Positions 27,083-36,311 of a stretch of DNA of 48,815 bases are shown here, piece after piece (position 1 is the first letter of the stretch; every line of letters starts with the position of its first letter). This DNA is from Bacillus sp. JCM 19041. GTDB taxonomy: Bacteria > Bacillota > Bacilli > Bacillales > Bacillaceae_D. The position numbers were made by a program, and so were the translations under genes. The stretch lies in contig BAXC01000023.1 in the NCBI GenBank assembly GCA_001310375.1, forward strand, positions 1-48,815, read 5' to 3'. The notes beneath the pieces were generated by a model, which was not told where the DNA came from, made no database searches, and saw only the letters and a list, made by a program, of their open reading frames with translations.

Positions 27083-27116
27083 GGGAAGATGGTTTATGTG
27101 ACATCTTGCCTTTTTA
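27083..27116 (+). terminator. Riboswitch expression-platform terminator
   Basis: AAGATG (27086-27091) pairs with CATCTT (27102-27107), followed by GCC and five Ts. The upstream part GGCAGAGGG overlaps the aptamer's second arm, so ligand binding would favour the aptamer and read-through. Confidence 0.7.
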
Positions 27117-27144
27117 AACGTTCAAATAAGAGAGGGTGGTTTGA

Positions 27145-27987
27145 ATGAAGGAGCCCATGATTTTAGACGGACAGGAAGTATCAAAAAGCATAAAAGAACA
27201 GTTAGCTTTACAAGTTGAGGCGTTAAAAGAAAGAGACATTACACCATGTCTTGCGACGATTCTTGTTGGTGAAGACCCTGCATCGGCTACGTATGTGCGT
27301 ATGAAAGGAAATGCGTGCAAACGACTTGGTATAGAGTCAAAGAAAATTGAATTGCCAATAGATACGACGACTGAACAGTTGCTAACAACGATTCGTGAGC
27401 TAAATGAAGATAAAGCAATACATGGTATTTTGCTGCAGCATCCTGTACCAGAACAAATTGATGAGCGTGCAGCATTTGATGAAATTGCAATTGAGAAAGA
27501 CGTAGATGGTGTGACAACACTTGGTTTTGCTCAAAATGCGTTTGGGTTTGCGAACTACCCATCTTGTACGCCAGCGGCAATTATGGCCATTCTAGATCAT
27601 TATGATCTGCCAATAGAAGGGAAGCATGCAGTGGTGATTGGACGAAGTCCCATTCTTGGAAAACCGGTTTCGCAAATGCTCTTAAACAGAAATGCTACCG
27701 TAACAACTTGCCATTCGCGCACATCAAATCTTAGTGAGCATGTAAAACAGGCAGATATCGTTGTTGCCGCGGTCGGAAAACCTGAATTCATCCAAGGTGA
27801 TTGGATTAAGGCAGGGGCAGTCGTTCTTGATGCTGGTTATAATAAAGGAAATATTGGTGACTGTGAGTATGATGGTTGTGCCGAAAATGCTTCTGCCATT
27901 ACTCCAGTTCCAGGCGGAGTTGGTCCAGTTACCATTTCAATGTTGTTAAAACATACGGTTGAATCAGCAGAACGTTCTGCGCAATAG
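27145..27987 (+). CDS. folD: Bifunctional methylene-THF dehydrogenase/cyclohydrolase
   Basis: Interconverts 5,10-methylene-THF and 10-formyl-THF for purine synthesis. Motifs: SATYVRMKGNACKRLGI with catalytic Tyr and Lys, HGILLQHPVP (where many FolD proteins have QLPLP), DVDGVTTL, CTPAAIMAIL, GRSPILGKPVSQMLL (NADP site), CHSRT and TPVPGGVGPVTISML. 280 residues, intact. AGAGGGTGG precedes the ATG. It is expressed alone, bounded by the ZTP riboswitch and a terminator. Confidence 0.93.
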   Translation: MKEPMILDGQEVSKSIKEQLALQVEALKERDITPCLATILVGEDPASATYVRMKGNACKRLGIESKKIELPIDTTTEQLLTTIRELNEDKAIHGILLQHPVPEQIDERAAFDEIAIEKDVDGVTTLGFAQNAFGFANYPSCTPAAIMAILDHYDLPIEGKHAVVIGRSPILGKPVSQMLLNRNATVTTCHSRTSNLSEHVKQADIVVAAVGKPEFIQGDWIKAGAVVLDAGYNKGNIGDCEYDGCAENASAITPVPGGVGPVTISMLLKHTVESAERSAQ

Positions 27988-28000
27988 GAAATAAAACGTT

Positions 28001-28032
28001 CCATCTATCCAAAGCGGATAGATGGATTTTTA
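28001..28032 (+). terminator. Terminator of folD
   Basis: Perfect 10-base stem CCATCTATCC / GGATAGATGG around AAAGC, then ATTTTTAA. Confidence 0.9.
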
Positions 28033-28144
28033 ATTCAGAAACGAAACAAATTTATGACTTACAACGTAAGCAACTTTAGTGAAAAGAATGGTGAGTTTTA
28101 TTCTCTTTTAGTCACAGTTAAGAATGATGAGGAGGTAGAAAATA

Positions 28145-29013
28145 GTGCGCACAGAAAAAGAAATGATGGCATTGATTTTAGATATGGCAAAGCAAGACAA
28201 ACGTGTACGTGCTGTTGGTTTAAATGGATCAAGAACGAATCCTAATGCTAAAACAGATCCCTTTCAAGATTACGATGTTGTATTTGTTGTAACGGACATG
28301 GATCCATTTATAAAAATCAGAGTTGGATTGATGTTTTTGGGGAACAAATCATAATGCAAACACCAGAGAATATGGATTTATTTCAACCAAATCTTGGTGG
28401 TCGTTTTTCGTATTTAATGTTGTTCGAAGATGGGAATCGCATTGATCTTACGCTTGTTCCGATTGAAGAGCGAGAACAATGGAATGGTGGCGATCAATTA
28501 GCCGTTGTTTTGTTAGATAAAGAGGGGGACTTGCCGAAGTTGCCACAGCCAACTGACCAAGATTATTGGGCGAAACAACCAACTTCTGCATTCTTTTCTG
28601 ATTGCTGCAATGAGTTTTGGTGGGTTTCCACCTATGTTGCTAAGGGCCTATGGCGTGGGGAACTAATTTATGCAATGGATCATCTTACGATTATGCGTGC
28701 AATGCTAGTGCAAATGCTTGAGTGGCAGGTTGGTGAGAAGAACAATTATACAGTCAGTATTGGAAAAAACGGCAAGTATTTAGAACGGTACATAAAAAAT
28801 GAAGACTGGAAGAAGCTTGTAGAAACGTATCCTAAACTTGATGAAGAAGAGATGTGGAATGCGTTCGTTGTGGCGGTTGATTTATTTGATGACATAGCTG
28901 TCTCATTAGCAGAGAAGTTGGAGTTTGAATACCCATTCCCTTATGTAAATAAAGTGCGCGCTTACATGGAACATGTATGTAAATTACCCCGTGATGCAAA
29001 AGAAATCTATTAA
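28145..29013 (+). CDS. aadK: Aminoglycoside 6-adenylyltransferase, AadK-like (frameshifted)
   Basis: Nucleotidyltransferase of the ANT(6) group that adenylylates streptomycin. The active-site block GLNGSRTNPNAK and DYDVVFVVTDMDPF gives the GS...D.D pattern. The second part has RIDLTLVPIEER (third catalytic Asp), then the C-terminal helical domain (DCCNEFWWVSTYVAKGLWRG, KYLERYI). GTG 28145 follows GAGGAGG (28129-28135). A single indel at AAAAATCAG (about 28318) separates the parts; repair gives NQSWIDVFGEQIIMQTPE, as in AadK. About 289 residues. Chromosomal aadK-like genes are common in Bacillus; whether this one gives resistance cannot be told. Confidence 0.85.
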
Positions 29014-29054
29014 ATGAGGACTTGATTGCTCATTTTTTAACTTGGGAAATTAAG

Positions 29055-29088
29055 AAAGACTGCCCGGTAGAGTTCGGACAGTCTTTTG
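29055..29088. terminator. Bidirectional terminator between aadK-like and superoxide dismutase genes
   Basis: Stem AAAGACTGCCCG (29055-29066) with CGGACAGTCTTT (29075-29086), one G-T pair, with a T run on the plus strand and a T-rich stretch on the minus strand. Confidence 0.8.
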
Positions 29089-29093
29089 CTTGT

Positions 29094-29692
29094 CTAAGAT
29101 GCTTCCACAACACCACAAGCAATTCGATCACCAGCATCGCCGGTTGTAACGGTTTCTTCGTCTGGTCCACTTGTGTCTTGTTCATCTGATGTATAACGAT
29201 CTGGGATATGACCAAAATTATCTGGATCTTCATGAATCATGACCGAGGTAGTTCCAGCAAGATCGTCTGTCGAAAAAGCATCTGTTGTAAACGAGAGTTG
29301 AGCGGTACCATCTTCAATTGCATATAGTGAAGGCATATCGCCAGTATGGGAGCCATGTTCATCATCATCACTATGATAATGACCGCCAGCTGATTCAAAA
29401 GGATCTTCTTCTTCGTTTACTTCACACATACTTCTTCATGCAGATGAAATCCATGGTAGCCAGGCGGAAGTCCTTCCACCGTTGCAGCGACTCTCGTGAG
29501 GTTGCCTTCATCATAAAACTGCACTTCCCCAATAGAGTCACCGTTCGTATCATTCATTTGCGCAACGGCTGTTGGTTGTACTTCGTTACTTCCCCCGTTG
29601 TCTTCGATTGGTGCTTCTGTTTCCCCACTGTCTCCACATGCAGTGAGAAGGGCGCTTGCCGCACAAATCCCAAAAACGTTCCGCATTTTCAT
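29094..29692 (-). CDS. Cu/Zn superoxide dismutase lipoprotein, YojM-like (frameshifted)
   Basis: Signal peptide with lipobox LLTAC (Cys19), then a Cu/Zn-SOD fold: EGLPPGYHGFHLHEEG (two copper His), FESAGGHYHSDDDEHGSHTGD (bridging and zinc ligands) and TSVMIHEDPDNFG, with a final DAGDRIACGVV. Two segments are broken near 29430, where GFHLHEEG should run on into MCEVNEEEDPF. ATG 29692 follows AAAGGTGA. About 199 residues after repair. Bacillus YojM-type members may have lost copper activity; the ligand set here looks mostly present. Confidence 0.87.
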
Positions 29693-29773
29693 TAAAATCA
29701 CCTTTCAAATTTTGGCTTCTACCAGCTATATCACGAATGTGCATGTTCAAAACCTATTTTTTTATTGGGAAAA

Positions 29774-31079
29774 TTATTGAGGGAGCGCTGTATTTTCTTG
29801 TTTTGTGCAATTATCTAAAAAAGTAAGGACATGAGGCCAATTGTCAGAGGCTGCTTGTGCGTTTGCATTTTTTGATCCTCCCAAATCCATAATCATCCCC
29901 CACCAACATGCATTTGAACATTGGCAGGCATACCTGGTAGAGCGTAAGGAAAGGAAAGAAAATGGCCTGCTTTTGGGTAGTACAGATGCGTTTTTTGCAC
30001 ATTTGTTTTGTGCAATTTTTTTTCTGTCATTCTTGCATAATCAGCAGCTGGCCACATTTGATCTTCTTCACCTGCAATCGTCATAAGCGGCACTTTAATC
30101 TTTTCAACTGGTATACGGGCTTGGCTATGATCTTCTCGATCCTTAAGTGACTGATGCCAAATATCAAGAAAGGATACTGGCGACGTAAGAGCCAGTTCTT
30201 TCCCATTGATAGCATTGTTTTGATACGATGGTTAAATTTTAAATAAGGTAGCGCCTCGCCGTCCTTTGTCCAAGAAGGAATCGGTGCATAAATTGTATTT
30301 CGCAGCCCAGAAGTCACGTATGCACCAGGGGCTCCAGCAATAATCGCTGTGAAGAAACTATATGTAGATCCAAGCAAGAGAGCCAACTCTCCACCCCTTG
30401 AAAAGCCAATTAGAGAAACCGTATTGTCTGTAGCGCAATGTTCTTTTAACCAAAGCGCCGCATTTTTGAAATACTCAAGTGGAATTTTTTCAAGATCTTT
30501 AGGTACACCTTCTACTCCAAAATAAGCTAAACTCAAGACTGTATATCCTTTTGTTGCTAGCAATGCTGCGGCATGTTCCTGTATGCCTCCATCAGAACCA
30601 CCAAGGAGGAGAACCCCTGGATAAGGACTGTTTGTATCGGGATAATAGAGTACCCCGGTCATAGAGGATGAGTTTATCGTTTCACGTTTAACAGATTCAT
30701 CAAAAAATTTCCGCATGATTTTAACTGAGTCTAAGGTTTTTCGTTTTCTTTCAATGGAGATGTCAATGGGTAAGCGCGTTGCAGAAGCTTTTGTGAAGTA
30801 ATCGTCCTGTTTCGTGTCAACCCGTTCCATCGACCAGAAAAGCCCAGCACAATCAATCTCTTTATAACTACCCGTGGAAGGCGCCATTTCAGAAAGATCT
30901 ATTTTACCATGGTGATTCGCTTCAAATACTGCACAGGAAGCAAACTCAAGACCATTGTCATCCGTTGCTTTTGCCCGAACGGTAATTTTTTCATAAGGTT
31001 TGCAATCCACAACCTTTATGGAAATTGATTCATCGATAAATGATTCTAAAGGTGTAATTTGAAGCGTTGGATGTGGCAT
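29774..31079 (-). CDS. Acyl-CoA thioester hydrolase/BAAT-like alpha/beta hydrolase (two frameshifts)
   Basis: Two-domain protein of about 430 residues. The N-terminal beta domain (ITPLESFIDESISIKV, DLSEMAPSTGSYKEIDCAGL) is the BAAT/acyl-CoA thioesterase N-domain. The C-terminal alpha/beta hydrolase domain shows PGVLLLGGSDGG, nucleophile LIGFSRGGELALLLG, acid GEEDQMWPA and His KAGHFLSFPY. Breaks near 30193 (ELALTSPVSFLDIWHQ is restored by one base) and in a run of five G near 29895-29899; the second restores the tail ending LDNCTKQENTALPQ, with the stop at 29774-29776. ATG 31079 follows AAGGGAACG. The substrate is unknown; fatty acyl-CoA is usual. Confidence 0.82.
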
Positions 31080-31147
31080 AAAGACCGTTCCCTTCATTTT
31101 AACTGTGTACTCTCATATACGGGATATATTGGGAAAGGTTTCACGTA

Positions 31148-31188
31148 AACGAAAGCAGGTTATTTTTTATAACCTGCTTTCGTTTTTT
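31148..31188. terminator. Bidirectional terminator near SDR and BAAT-like genes
   Basis: Long stem ACGAAAGCAGGTTAT / ATAACCTGCTTTCGT with a 5-base T loop and a run of seven Ts on the plus side; the minus side ends in TTTACGTG, so it mainly stops the plus strand or the end of the SDR transcript. Confidence 0.7.
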
Positions 31189-31907
31189 TATTGTGGATTG
31201 GTTCCCCATAGTTCAGCTTGTTTTACAAACATTCTCGGATTCAGTTTCAACTGTGATATGATGACTTCAGCTACATCTTCCGCTTGCATATAGTAAGCAG
31301 CTTTCTCTTCATTCATCTTGTTAATGCCACCAAAATCGGTAATTACGGTACTTGGCGTTAGCGTCTGCACACGAATATTATGTTTGCGAACTTCTTTGGT
31401 TAATGCTTCTGACATGCCAAGAACAGCAAATTTAGATGCACTATATGCAGCAGATCCCTCTGTTCCCCTTAAACCTGACGTAGAAGAAATGTTAATGATA
31501 TCACCAGATTTCCGCTCAATCATGCTTGGAAGAACGGCTTGGGTTGCATGAAACATGCCCATGACATTTACGTTAAACACATTTTGCATGTCTTCTGGAG
31601 ACAAATCCATGAACGATCCAAATTTTCCAATGCCAGCATTGTTTATGAGAATATCAATTGGACCAAGTGTTTGCTCGATCTTTTTCGTAGTAGTTTGGAT
31701 TGAAGCTTGATCTGCCACATCTGCGGTTACTACAAGTGTGTTGATGTTATAGTCTTTTAACTCGTTAGCAACTTCATTTAAATGAGACTTAGTTCGTCCA
31801 ACAAGACCGATGTGAATCCCTTCTTTGGCAAAGGCATGAGCAGTGGCACGCCCAATTCCTCTTCCAGCTCCAGTGATGAGTGCGATTTTACCATTAAGTT
31901 GTTGCAT
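31188..31907 (-). CDS. Short-chain dehydrogenase/reductase, YoxD-like 3-oxoacyl reductase
   Basis: NAD(P)-dependent SDR of 239 residues: cofactor loop TGAGRGIGRATA, NNAGIGKFGSF, catalytic ISSTSG with Ser, YSASKFAVLG with Tyr and Lys, and RVQTLTPSTV. The pattern 'MQQLNGKIALITGAGRGIG' and the ending 'LNPRMFVKQAELWGTNPQ' closely recall B. subtilis YoxD. Such proteins are annotated as 3-ketoacyl-ACP reductases but many have other substrates. AAGGAGAG precedes the ATG. Monocistronic on the minus strand. Confidence 0.88.
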   Translation of the reverse strand: MQQLNGKIALITGAGRGIGRATAHAFAKEGIHIGLVGRTKSHLNEVANELKDYNINTLVVTADVADQASIQTTTKKIEQTLGPIDILINNAGIGKFGSFMDLSPEDMQNVFNVNVMGMFHATQAVLPSMIERKSGDIINISSTSGLRGTEGSAAYSASKFAVLGMSEALTKEVRKHNIRVQTLTPSTVITDFGGINKMNEEKAAYYMQAEDVAEVIISQLKLNPRMFVKQAELWGTNPQ

Positions 31908-31976
31908 AAGTATCTCTCCTTTTTTGGATCAGGCTTTGTTTACTTGTACCCGAATTAATGAGCGCTAAAGCAATAT

Positions 31977-32005
31977 TTGACAAATCAGTCTTAACGAGAT
32001 ATGAT
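31977..32005 (+). promoter_or_regulatory. Sigma-A promoter of the ileS T-box transcript
   Basis: TTGACA (31977-31982), 17 bases, TATGAT (32000-32005). Transcription would begin near 32012, just ahead of the T-box leader. Confidence 0.85.
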
Positions 32006-32024
32006 TGAGCACAATTTCATAGCA

Positions 32025-32299
32025 ATTCAATGACGAGAACGAGTAGTTCCTTATCCTTATCCCCAGAGAGTTGGCGTTTGCTGAAAAGCCAATGATAAGA
32101 CCGGAATGAAAATCCTCTCCGAGAAGCAAAGCTGAACAGTTGTTTTAAGCTTTGACGGCATTCAACCGATATCCAGAACGCGTATGATGGTACGTAGTGA
32201 AAACAATGAGTAAAGCGACTCCCGTGGCATTCGTCTCGGTAGCTGATATAGCGATACATAAACTCGATCCCTACGTAAATGGATCGGGTTTTTTTATAT
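32025..32299 (+). ncRNA. T-box leader (isoleucine) of ileS
   Basis: The leader has the T-box stem I hallmarks ACGAGAACGAGTAG (32032-32045), AGAGAGTTGG (32065-32074) and GCTGAAAAGCC. The specifier region GAATGAAAATCCTCTCCGAG (32104-32123) presents ATC (32112-32114), an Ile codon; GCTGAAC (32131-32137) is the F-box. The T-box element at 32184-32197 (ATGATGGTACGTAG) is divergent from AGGGTGGTACCGCG but keeps TGGT (32188-32191), which pairs with the ACCA end of tRNA-Ile. A terminator hairpin follows: CTCGATCC / GGATCGGG with seven Ts, whose loop CTACGTA (32271-32277) can pair with TACGTAG (32191-32197) in the T-box. Uncharged tRNA-Ile would favour read-through. Confidence 0.85.
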
Positions 32300-32323
32300 T
32301 AATCAAGAATGAGGTGAGCTCTG

Positions 32324-35300
32324 ATGACAAAAGAATCCGTATACGAAAGAGAACTTCGCATTCGTAATAAGTGGAATGCAGACGATACATTTAAGCGCTC
32401 TGTGGAAAATCGAAAAGGGAATGAGAATTACGTCTTTTATGAAGGCCCTCCGACAGCGAATGGTATGCCGCACGCAGGTCATGCACTTGGTAGAACAATG
32501 AAAGATTTTGTTGCTCGTTATAAAACGATGTCGGGGTACCAAGTTTTGCGAAAAGCAGGTTGGGATACACATGGATTGCCAGTCGAGTTGGAAGTGGAAA
32601 AGCAATTGAACATCCGTGGAAAAGATGAAATCGAAGCGTATGGGGTTGAGAATTTCGTTGAGAAATGTAAACAAAGCGTATTTGCGTATGAGCATGAGTG
32701 GAAGCAATTTACCGAAGCGCTTGGTTATTGGGTTGATATGGATCAGCCGTATGTGACTCTCCGTAATCCATACATTGAATCAGTTTGGAATATTCTTTCC
32801 AGTATTCATGAAAAAGGCTATTTGTATAAGGGACACCGAGTCGTTCCGTACTGTCCCCACTGTGAAACGTCGTTAAGTTCCCATGAAGTTGCCCAGGGAT
32901 ATAAAGATGTCACTGACTTATCGGCAACAGCTAAATTTCAATTGGTGGATACGGAAAATGAATACTTACTTGGCTGGACGACAACACCTTGGACATTACC
33001 AGGAAATGTGGCAATTGCTGTGAATCCAGAGCTTGTCTATGTAAGAGCGAAGCAAGGCGAAGCGATTTATGTTGTGATTGAATCGCTTGCCACGACTGTT
33101 TTAGGAGAAGAATATGAAATTCTGGAAAAAATAAAAGGCAATGAGCTTGTTGGTCGTTCCTATCAAGCGCCGTTTGAGTTTGTGAAAGTGGAGGATGGGC
33201 ATCGAGTCATTGCTGCTGATTTTGTGACCGATACAAGTGGAACTGGACTTGTCCATATTGCACCTGCATACGGGGAAGACGATTATCATGCTGTAAAAGA
33301 CAATGGGTTTGATTTTATAAATGTTGTTAATACAAAAGGGCAATATGTGGACGCCGTAACACCGCTCGCTGGAAAGTTTGTTAAAGATAGCGATGTGGAT
33401 ATTATTAAAATGCTTGCTGCAGCGGGCCTATTGTTTTCAAAACAAAAATACGAACATAGTTATCCACATTGTTGGCGATGTGACAGTCCGCTTTTGTATT
33501 ACGCAATGGAAGGGTGGTTCATCCGGACCACCGCTGTGAAGGAACAGATGCAAGCAAATAACCAAAATGTTGATTGGTTCCCTGGACATATGAAGGATGG
33601 CCGCTTTGGCAATTTCCTTGATCAATGGTGGACTGGAATATTGGACGAAACCGTTATTGGGGCACTCCTCTTAATGTGTGGATGTGCCAAGAATGTGCAA
33701 AGGAGAAATCGCCATGTTCGATTAGCGAGTTACGTGAGTGGGCAACAGATGAAATACCAGCTGATATAGAGCTCCACAAGCCATATGTGGATGCGATTCA
33801 GTTTTCATGTTCTTGTGGAGGGACAATGAAACGAACAAGTGAAGTAATCGATGTGTGGTTTGATAGTGGATCAATGCCATTCGCACAGTACCATTATCCA
33901 TTTGAAAATGAAGCACTTGCGGAGCAACAATTTCCTGCGGATGTCGTTATTGAAGGGGTTGACCAAACAAGAGGTTGGTTTTACAGCTTGTTAGCTGTAT
34001 CTACGCTTTTTACAGGCAAGGCTCCGTATAAACGGGTTTTATCCCTTGGACATATTTTAGATGAGCATGGTCGCAAAATGTCTAAAAGTAAAGGGAATGC
34101 GTTAAGTCCAACAGATTTAATTGAAGAATTTGGTGCTGACTCGCTTAGATGGGCGCTTCTTGCGGATAGCGCGCCATGGAATAATAAGCGCTTTTCAAAA
34201 CAAACAGTTAGTCAAACAAAATCTAAAGTAATTGATACATTGTCAAATGCACATTCGTTTTACTCGATGTATGCACGAATCGATGGCTTTGAACCTAACC
34301 GAGATTTCCGAGCAGCAGAAGCAACAATGGATCGATGGGTTTTATCTAGACTGCATACTGTTGTTAAAGAAGTAAAAGAAGCATTAGATGCTTATGATGT
34401 TACGAAAGGGGCACGGACACTCGCTCTCTTTCTTGATGAACTCAGCAACTGGTACATTCGCAGATCGCGACAACGTTTTTGGGCGAGTGGAATGACCAGT
34501 GATAAAAAGGCTGCTTTTAGTACGCTATATACGGTACTTACAAAAACGGCACAATTAATGGCACCTTTTGCCCCATTTGCAACAGAGGATCTTTATTCAG
34601 ACCTTACAGGAAGAAGTGTCCATTTAACTGATTTTCCTTCTGTGGATGAATCGATGATTGATGAGGCGCTTGAATCAAAGATGGAGACGGTGCTCTCGGT
34701 TGTAGAACAGGCTCGTTCAATCCGAAATACTGTGGGAATTAAAACAAAGCAGCCGTTAAGTCGACTAGTTGCAATTGCAAACGCTGAGGATCTTGTTCTA
34801 AAAGAATATGCGTATATCATTCAAGAAGAAACGAATGTGAAGGAAATCAATTTTCAAACTGAATTTAATGAAGGCTTGGAAGTAGAATTGAAGTTGAATT
34901 TCCAAGTGGCTGGACCTAAACTTGGGAAAGCGCTTGGTGAAGTGAAGCAGAAGCTGGAGCAGACAAGTCAGGGAGAGAGATTGTCTTATTTAGAGACTGG
35001 TACGTTTTCAATCCCTTTATCATCAGGTGAAACAACGATACTCACAAAAGAAGAGCTTCATCTAGAATGGAAGGCGAAAGATGGATTTGCTGTTTCTGAA
35101 GGACCGGTTTTTACGGTTCTTATTGATATAACGTTAACGGATGAATTAAAAGAGGAAGGACTTGTACGGGAGCTCATCCGTGCGGTGCAAACATATCGAA
35201 AAGAATTAAACCTTCCAGTAGAACAAAGGGTTAAACTGTATCTTGATGGAGGAGAAGTGTTTAATCGCGTGATTCATTCGTTCGAGGGACTCTTGCATAA

Positions 35301-35397
35301 GAGTCTTGTATTGGACTCAATAAACACCGGGGATGGACCGAATATGAAACGAATTCAAGTGGAAGACTATGAAGTAGGTATAGCTATAGGTGAATAA
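32324..35397 (+). CDS. ileS: Isoleucyl-tRNA synthetase, eukaryote-like type (IleS2), frameshifted
   Basis: Class I synthetase charging tRNA-Ile. HIGH-type motif in [33 protein letters not shown] (the form typical of the eukaryote-like IleS2 subtype, whereas bacterial type 1 has GLPIE), editing-domain [19 protein letters not shown] in [14 protein letters not shown] and tRNA-binding C-terminal domain. About 1024 residues, again the IleS2 length (type 1 is near 920). The frame breaks near 33620: GNFLDQ should continue into [17 protein letters not shown], needing one base. GAGGTGAG precedes the ATG. IleS2 enzymes are generally insensitive to mupirocin. A T-box controls the gene. Confidence 0.92.
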
Positions 35398-35402
35398 TAA
35401 AG

Positions 35403-35441
35403 AAACGAGCTTCTGCATTTTTCGCAGAGGCTCGTTTTTTC
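35403..35441. terminator. Terminator of ileS
   Basis: Stem AACGAGCTTCTGC / GCAGAGGCTCGTT with loop ATTTTTC and six Ts; it lies between convergent genes. Confidence 0.85.
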
Positions 35442-35443
35442 TA

Positions 35444-35761
35444 CTAGACTTCTACAGCAACGATGTCGTCACAGCAGATCGTTGTAATTCTAACTTTGTG
35501 TTTCTCACATTTACACTCATCGTGATGGTCATGACAATCTGCTTTAGCGATTTCGACAACATTCCCTTTCACATTTACAAAGCTACCTTTGACGAAATCT
35601 CCACCTTTTAAAATGACTTTAACGTCTTCACCACGAGAGATGTGTTTAAAGAAGTCATCGCAATCACAATCTGATTTTTTGTTGTTGTTGTTATAGTTGT
35701 TGTTATAGTTGTTGTAAGAGTTATCATACCCATAACCGTAAGAGTCTTTTCCCCAACCCAT
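35444..35761 (-). CDS. Paralogous small Cys-rich protein, copy 1 (coat-like)
   Basis: First of four adjacent paralogues on the minus strand (this one is the last transcribed). 105 residues: a Gly/Tyr/Asn-rich head (MGWGKDSYGYGYDNSYN then NNYNNNN), then a conserved domain beginning SDCDCDDFFKHISRGEDVKV, with ILKGGDFVKGSFVNVKGN, and a closing RITTICCDDIVAVEV. Between CHDHHDECKCEKH and the final strand it has an insertion that the other copies lack. The repeated beta-strand pattern (VKVxLKGGxxVxGxFVxVxGNVV) suggests a small Sm-like or DUF2642-like barrel. Cys pairs and low-complexity Tyr/Gly/Asn heads are common in spore coat or exosporium proteins. GAAAGGAGG precedes the ATG. Function unknown. 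Confidence 0.75.
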   Translation of the reverse strand: MGWGKDSYGYGYDNSYNNYNNNYNNNNKKSDCDCDDFFKHISRGEDVKVILKGGDFVKGSFVNVKGNVVEIAKADCHDHHDECKCEKHKVRITTICCDDIVAVEV

Positions 35762-35790
35762 GTTTGTTTCCTCCTTTCTTTTATATGATT

Positions 35791-35818
35791 TATACTATGA
35801 AACAAATCTCTGGCACGT
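35791..35818 (-). promoter_or_regulatory. Sigma-K-like promoter of paralogue copy 1
   Basis: On the minus strand CATAGTATA (35791-35799) fits the sigma-K -10 CATANNNTA, and AC (35817-35818) lies 17 bases upstream, the expected -35 core and spacing. It is 30 bases before the ATG. Confidence 0.55.
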
Positions 35819-35886
35819 ATAGGCAAGCTTACTGAGCGATTTGTATCAATTATTCAGCAAGATCAAGTGTCAGATTTGATTAAATA

Positions 35887-36186
35887 CTAGACTTCAACCG
35901 CTGTGATATCGTCACAGCAAATGGTAATGATTCTTGTTTTTTTACAATGTGAATGACAGTCTGCATTTGCTAAGTTAACGACGTTGCCACGTACATCAAC
36001 AAATTCGCCTTCAACACGACCGCCACCTTTTAAGAAAACTTTAACGTCTTCGCCACGTGAGATGTGTTTAAAGAAGTCATCGCAATCACAATCTGATTTT
36101 TTGTTGTTGTTGTAGTTGTTGTTATAGTTGTAAGAGTTATCACACCCGTTACACCCATAACCGTAGGAGTCTTTTCCCCAACCCAT
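35887..36186 (-). CDS. Paralogous small Cys-rich protein, copy 2 (coat-like)
   Basis: 99 residues. The head is MGWGKDSYGYGCNGCDNSYN with two extra Cys, then an Asn/Tyr run; the body from SDCDCDDFFKHISRGEDVKV onward, with KGGGRVEGEFVDVRGNVVNL, CHSHC and TICCDDITAVEV, is almost identical to copy 3. The spacer between this gene and copy 1 (about 125 bases) is nearly identical to the spacer upstream of this gene, so the unit of about 425 bases was duplicated recently. GAAAGGAGG precedes the ATG. Function unknown. Confidence 0.75.
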   Translation of the reverse strand: MGWGKDSYGYGCNGCDNSYNYNNNYNNNKKSDCDCDDFFKHISRGEDVKVFLKGGGRVEGEFVDVRGNVVNLANADCHSHCKKTRIITICCDDITAVEV

Positions 36187-36215
36187 GTTTGTTTCCTCCT
36201 TTCTTTTATATGATT

Positions 36216-36243
36216 TATACTATGAAACAAATTTCTGCCCCGT
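36216..36243 (-). promoter_or_regulatory. Sigma-K-like promoter of paralogue copy 2
   Basis: Same arrangement as in copy 1: CATAGTATA (36216-36224) on the minus strand with AC (36242-36243) 17 bases upstream. Confidence 0.55.
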
Positions 36244-36311
36244 ATAGGCAAGCTTACTGAGCGATTTGTATCAATTATTCAGCAAGATCAAGTGTCAGAT
36301 TCGATTAAATA

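Noticed and set aside
28054-28245. Plus-strand frame of 63 codons before the AadK-like gene
   Set aside because: It has no ribosome site, overlaps the true GTG start in another frame, and ends inside the enzyme gene.
29841-30150. Plus-strand hydrophobic frames opposite the BAAT-like gene
   Set aside because: They are antisense shadows of the hydrolase C-terminus, without ribosome sites.
32017-32259. Minus-strand open frame of 80 codons in front of ileS
   Set aside because: It lies opposite the T-box leader, has no ribosome site and an unnatural composition; the plus-strand RNA explains the region.
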